This document shows positions 61,658-64,000 of a stretch of DNA of 64,000 nucleotides, piece by piece. Under the pieces are notes generated by a model that saw only the letters and a list, made by a program, of their open reading frames with translations, was not told the DNA's origin and ran no database searches. The stretch comes from Klebsiella sp. RHBSTW-00484 (GTDB lineage Bacteria; Pseudomonadota; Gammaproteobacteria; Enterobacterales; Enterobacteriaceae): the NCBI RefSeq assembly GCF_013705725.1, contig NZ_CP055481.1:3906001-3970000 (forward strand), given 5' to 3'. Numbering within the stretch: position 1 is the stretch's first letter; each line of letters begins with the position of its first letter. A program made the translations under genes and the position numbers.

Positions 61658-61692
61658 AATAAAAACCCTGGCATACGAGACGCAGCCAGGGT
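61658..61692 (-). terminator. Terminator of the DoxX gene, next to the CRISPR mini-array
   Basis: ACCCTGGC / GCCAGGGT with a 12-base loop; on the minus strand the stem is followed by TTTTTATTTATTATTT. It ends the DoxX transcript only about 40 bp before the first CRISPR repeat, and its T-rich tail overlaps the presumed leader of the array. Confidence 0.88.
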
Positions 61693-61713
61693 GAGGGAAT
61701 AACTCAGCCGAAC

Positions 61714-62148
61714 CTACCGCCAGGCCGAATTTCCGGCCACGGCGTAACGCCCCGCGCCCAGAAACGCCACCGCCAGCGCGCCGATAAAGAAATAGACCAG
61801 ACTCTCAATGGCCCAGGCCCCTACCGCGTCCAGCGCGAAGGTTTTGCCCGTCCCGGCCATCAGCCAGGCGACGATCATTGTAAACGCCAGCACCAGCGCC
61901 GCCGGACGCGTCAGAATTCCCAGAATCAACAGACAAGGTGCAACCACCTCGCCCACTAATACGCCATAAGCGATAAAACCCGGCAATCCTTTTGCCACCA
62001 GCATGTTGCTGATTCCCCCTACGCCATCAAATAACTTATGCAACCCGTGAAACAGCATTAGCCCGCCGACGGCAAGTCGTAACAAGAGTTTGCCGAAGTC
62101 GTCATGGGATAGCATTTTATTAACTGAATTTAACAGCGATTTAACCAT
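61714..62148 (-). CDS. DoxX-family membrane protein
   Basis: A 144-residue protein with four predicted helices. DoxX features are LRLAVGGLMLFHGLHKLFDG (near 23-42), YGVLVGEVVAPCLLILGILTRPAALVLAFTMIVAW (near 61-95) and a final helix. The function of this small family is largely unknown; some members are linked to thiosulfate/sulfide oxidation or redox stress. It is divergent from poxB, with 151 bp between the starts, and K-12 has no gene at this position between hcr and poxB. An AGGAA site precedes the ATG. Confidence 0.85.
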   Translation of the reverse strand: MVKSLLNSVNKMLSHDDFGKLLLRLAVGGLMLFHGLHKLFDGVGGISNMLVAKGLPGFIAYGVLVGEVVAPCLLILGILTRPAALVLAFTMIVAWLMAGTGKTFALDAVGAWAIESLVYFFIGALAVAFLGAGRYAVAGNSAWR

Positions 62149-62299
62149 TTGAAATGATTCCTGTTTACCACTTTATGTGTACACACATTATCGGAATTTT
62201 CGCCTAATGAAACCAGCTGAAATTAAGGGGCAGCAGCGAGCGTAACGGCCAGATTCATCTAAGCTTGTAAGCGTTATCACAAAAAGGAGATGGAGAACC
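62149..62299. promoter_or_regulatory. Divergent DoxX-poxB control region
   Basis: The 151-bp gap contains a perfect 10-bp palindrome TGTGTACACA (62176-62185) closer to the DoxX gene and an AAGGAGAT ribosome site for poxB. The TCATCTAAGCTTG stretch (about 62255-62267) resembles a sigma-S-type -10 region (CTA-rich); poxB is RpoS-dependent in E. coli. Both assignments are tentative. Confidence 0.35.
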
Positions 62300-64000
62300 A
62301 TGAAACAGACCGTGGCGGCATATATTGCTAAAACTCTTGAACAGGCTGGCGTTAAGCGTATTTGGGGCGTTACCGGAGATTCTCTCAATGGTTTAAGCGA
62401 CAGCCTGAACCGGATGGGAACCATTGACTGGATGCCCACGCGCCATGAAGAAGTTGCCGCCTTCGCCGCCGGAGCGGAAGCGCAGCTGACCGGCGAGCTG
62501 GCAGTGTGCGCCGGTTCCTGCGGGCCGGGCAACCTGCACCTGATTAACGGTCTTTTCGACTGCCATCGCAATCACGTTCCGGTGCTGGCAATCGCCGCCC
62601 ATATTCCATCCAGCGAAATCGGCAGCGGTTATTTCCAGGAAACCCACCCACAGGAGTTATTCCGCGAATGCAGCCACTACTGCGAGCTGGTCTCCTCCCC
62701 GGAGCAAATCCCGCAGGTGCTGGCTATCGCCATGCGCAAGGCGGTAATTAACCGCGGCGTATCGGTCGTGGTGCTGCCTGGCGACGTGGCGCTAAAAGCC
62801 GCGCCAGAAAGCGCCAGTAGCCACTGGTATCACGCGCCGCTGCCAGAAGTTACCCCGCAGGAAGAAGAACTCAAAAAGCTGGCCCAGTTGCTGCGCTACT
62901 CAAGCAATATCGCCCTGATGTGCGGCAGCGGCTGCGCCGGCGCGCATAAAGAGCTGGTGGAGTTCGCCGCGAAGCTAAAAGCCCCCATCGTCCACGCCCT
63001 GCGCGGGAAAGAGCATGTGGAATACGACAACCCCTACGATGTCGGCATGACCGGGCTGATCGGCTTCTCCTCCGGTTTCCACACCATGATGAACGCCGAT
63101 ACTCTGGTGCTGCTCGGCACCCAATTCCCCTATCGCGCCTTCTATCCGACTGACGCCAAAATCATTCAGATCGACATTAATCCGGGCAGCATTGGCGCGC
63201 ATAGCAAAGTCGATATGGCGCTGGTCGGCGATATTAAATCCACCCTCAGGGCGCTACTACCGCATCTGGAAGAGAAAACCGACCGCAAGTTCCTCGATAA
63301 GGCGCTGGAACACTATCGCGATGCGCGTAAAGGGCTTGATGATCTGGCGAAGCCCAGCGAGAAAACCATCCACCCGCAGTACCTGGCGCAGCAGATTAGC
63401 CACTTTGCCGATGACGACGCCATTTTTACCTGCGACGTCGGTACGCCAACCGTCTGGGCCGCACGTTATCTGAAGATGAACGGTAAACGCCGCCTGCTGG
63501 GTTCGTTCAACCATGGATCAATGGCCAACGCCATGCCGCAGGCCATCGGTGCGAAAGCCACGGCTCCGGAACGTCAGGTGGTCGCGATGTGCGGCGACGG
63601 CGGCTTTAGTATGCTGATGGGGGATTTTCTCTCGCTGGCGCAGATGAAGCTGCCGGTGAAAATTATCATCTTCAATAACAGCATTCTCGGCTTCGTGGCC
63701 ATGGAGATGAAAGCCGGAGGCTATCTCACCGACGGTACCGAGCTGCACGACACCAACTTTGCCCGCATCGCCGAAGCCTGCGGTATCAAAGGCATTCGTG
63801 TAGAAAACGCGGCGGACGTTGACGAAGCGCTGCAAACCGCCTTCAGCACCGACGGTCCAGTGCTGGTGGATGTGGTCGTCGCCAAAGAAGAGCTGGCGAT
63901 CCCGCCGCAAATCAAGCTGGAGCAGGCCAAAGGCTTCAGCCTGTATATGCTGCGGGCGATTATCAGCGGACGCGGTGACGAAGTACTCGATCTGGCGAAA
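62300..64000 (+). CDS. poxB: Pyruvate oxidase / pyruvate:ubiquinone dehydrogenase PoxB (3' end outside window)
   Basis: 567 codons are present, ending in GDEVLDLAK; by comparison with the 572-residue K-12 protein only about five residues and the stop are missing. PoxB decarboxylates pyruvate to acetate and passes electrons to ubiquinone at the inner membrane, mainly in stationary phase. ThDP is activated by the Glu in [19 protein letters not shown] (near 50); the ThDP/Mg motif is [17 protein letters not shown] ending in NN (near 433-462). The missing C-terminal tail is the membrane-binding helix end, so it cannot be checked here. Confidence 0.97.
   Translation, partial: MKQTVAAYIAKTLEQAGVKRIWGVTGDSLNGLSDSLNRMGTIDWMPTRHEEVAAFAAGAEAQLTGELAVCAGSCGPGNLHLINGLFDCHRNHVPVLAIAAHIPSSEIGSGYFQETHPQELFRECSHYCELVSSPEQIPQVLAIAMRKAVINRGVSVVVLPGDVALKAAPESASSHWYHAPLPEVTPQEEELKKLAQLLRYSSNIALMCGSGCAGAHKELVEFAAKLKAPIVHALRGKEHVEYDNPYDVGMTGLIGFSSGFHTMMNADTLVLLGTQFPYRAFYPTDAKIIQIDINPGSIGAHSKVDMALVGDIKSTLRALLPHLEEKTDRKFLDKALEHYRDARKGLDDLAKPSEKTIHPQYLAQQISHFADDDAIFTCDVGTPTVWAARYLKMNGKRRLLGSFNHGSMANAMPQAIGAKATAPERQVVAMCGDGGFSMLMGDFLSLAQMKLPVKIIIFNNSILGFVAMEMKAGGYLTDGTELHDTNFARIAEACGIKGIRVENAADVDEALQTAFSTDGPVLVDVVVAKEELAIPPQIKLEQAKGFSLYMLRAIISGRGDEVLDLAK

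Overview
This 64 kb window is a stretch of enterobacterial chromosome. Gene content and order follow the Escherichia coli K-12 segment from poxB to ycbJ almost gene for gene (poxB, hcr-hcp, lysO, aqpZ, ybjD, macAB, cspD, clpS-clpA, infA, aat, cydCD, trxB, lrp, ftsK, lolA, rarA, serS, dmsABC, ycaD, pflA-pflB-focA, ycaO, ycaP, serC-aroA, ycaL, cmk, rpsA, ihfB, ycaI, msbA-lpxK, ycaQ, ycaR, kdsB, ycbJ). Protein lengths mostly equal the K-12 lengths, but sequences differ enough, and ycaK, ycaM, ycaN and ycaC are missing from their K-12 places, that the source is a related Enterobacteriaceae (Enterobacter/Citrobacter/Klebsiella/Lelliottia-like) rather than E. coli. The genus cannot be fixed from the sequence alone. 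A 127-bp ERIC element and REP units also fit this family.

Layout. Positions 1-15756 (all minus strand) hold envelope and information genes: lipid A/KDO synthesis and export (kdsB, lpxK, msbA), a ComEC-like protein (ycaI), IHF beta, ribosomal protein S1 with its leader, CMP kinase, an M48 lipoprotein protease, and the serC-aroA operon. Positions 15871-22142 (plus) hold ycaO and the anaerobic formate module focA-pflB-pflA with an FNR-type promoter. Positions 22199-26944 are an accessory sugar island: a divergent RpiR-type regulator, an ascorbate-family PTS (IIB, IIC broken by a frameshift, IIA) and a split transketolase. Positions 26981-32334 carry ycaD and the DMSO reductase operon. Positions 32534-40761 carry serS, rarA, lolA, ftsK (with a large tandem repeat in its linker) and lrp. 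Positions 41292-47103 (plus) carry trxB, cydDC, aat and infA. Positions 47266-48063 hold an ATP-grasp gene lying where K-12 has the serine tRNA gene serW. Positions 48158-56296 carry clpA-clpS, cspD, macAB and ybjD. Positions 56813-64000 carry aqpZ, lysO, hcp-hcr, a DoxX gene and an incomplete poxB.

Functional themes. Many genes serve anaerobic or nitrosative life (focA-pflBA, dmsABC, hcp-hcr, cydDC, poxB), and FNR- or NsrR-like sites are visible upstream of three of these operons. Aat, ClpS and ClpA together form the bacterial N-degron pathway. KdsB, LpxK, MsbA and LolA serve outer-membrane biogenesis.

The most unusual item is a two-repeat, one-spacer type I-F CRISPR mini-array (61531-61618) with no cas genes in the window, placed between two REP units and the DoxX terminator. 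Its 28-nt repeats, 32-nt spacer and degenerate leader-distal repeat match type I-F architecture. Other points of interest are the PTS/split-transketolase operon with two 16-bp palindromes spaced 30 bp apart in its control region, the 1-bp frameshift in its IIC gene, the ATP-grasp gene combined with the absence of serW, and the 72-bp minisatellite inside ftsK.
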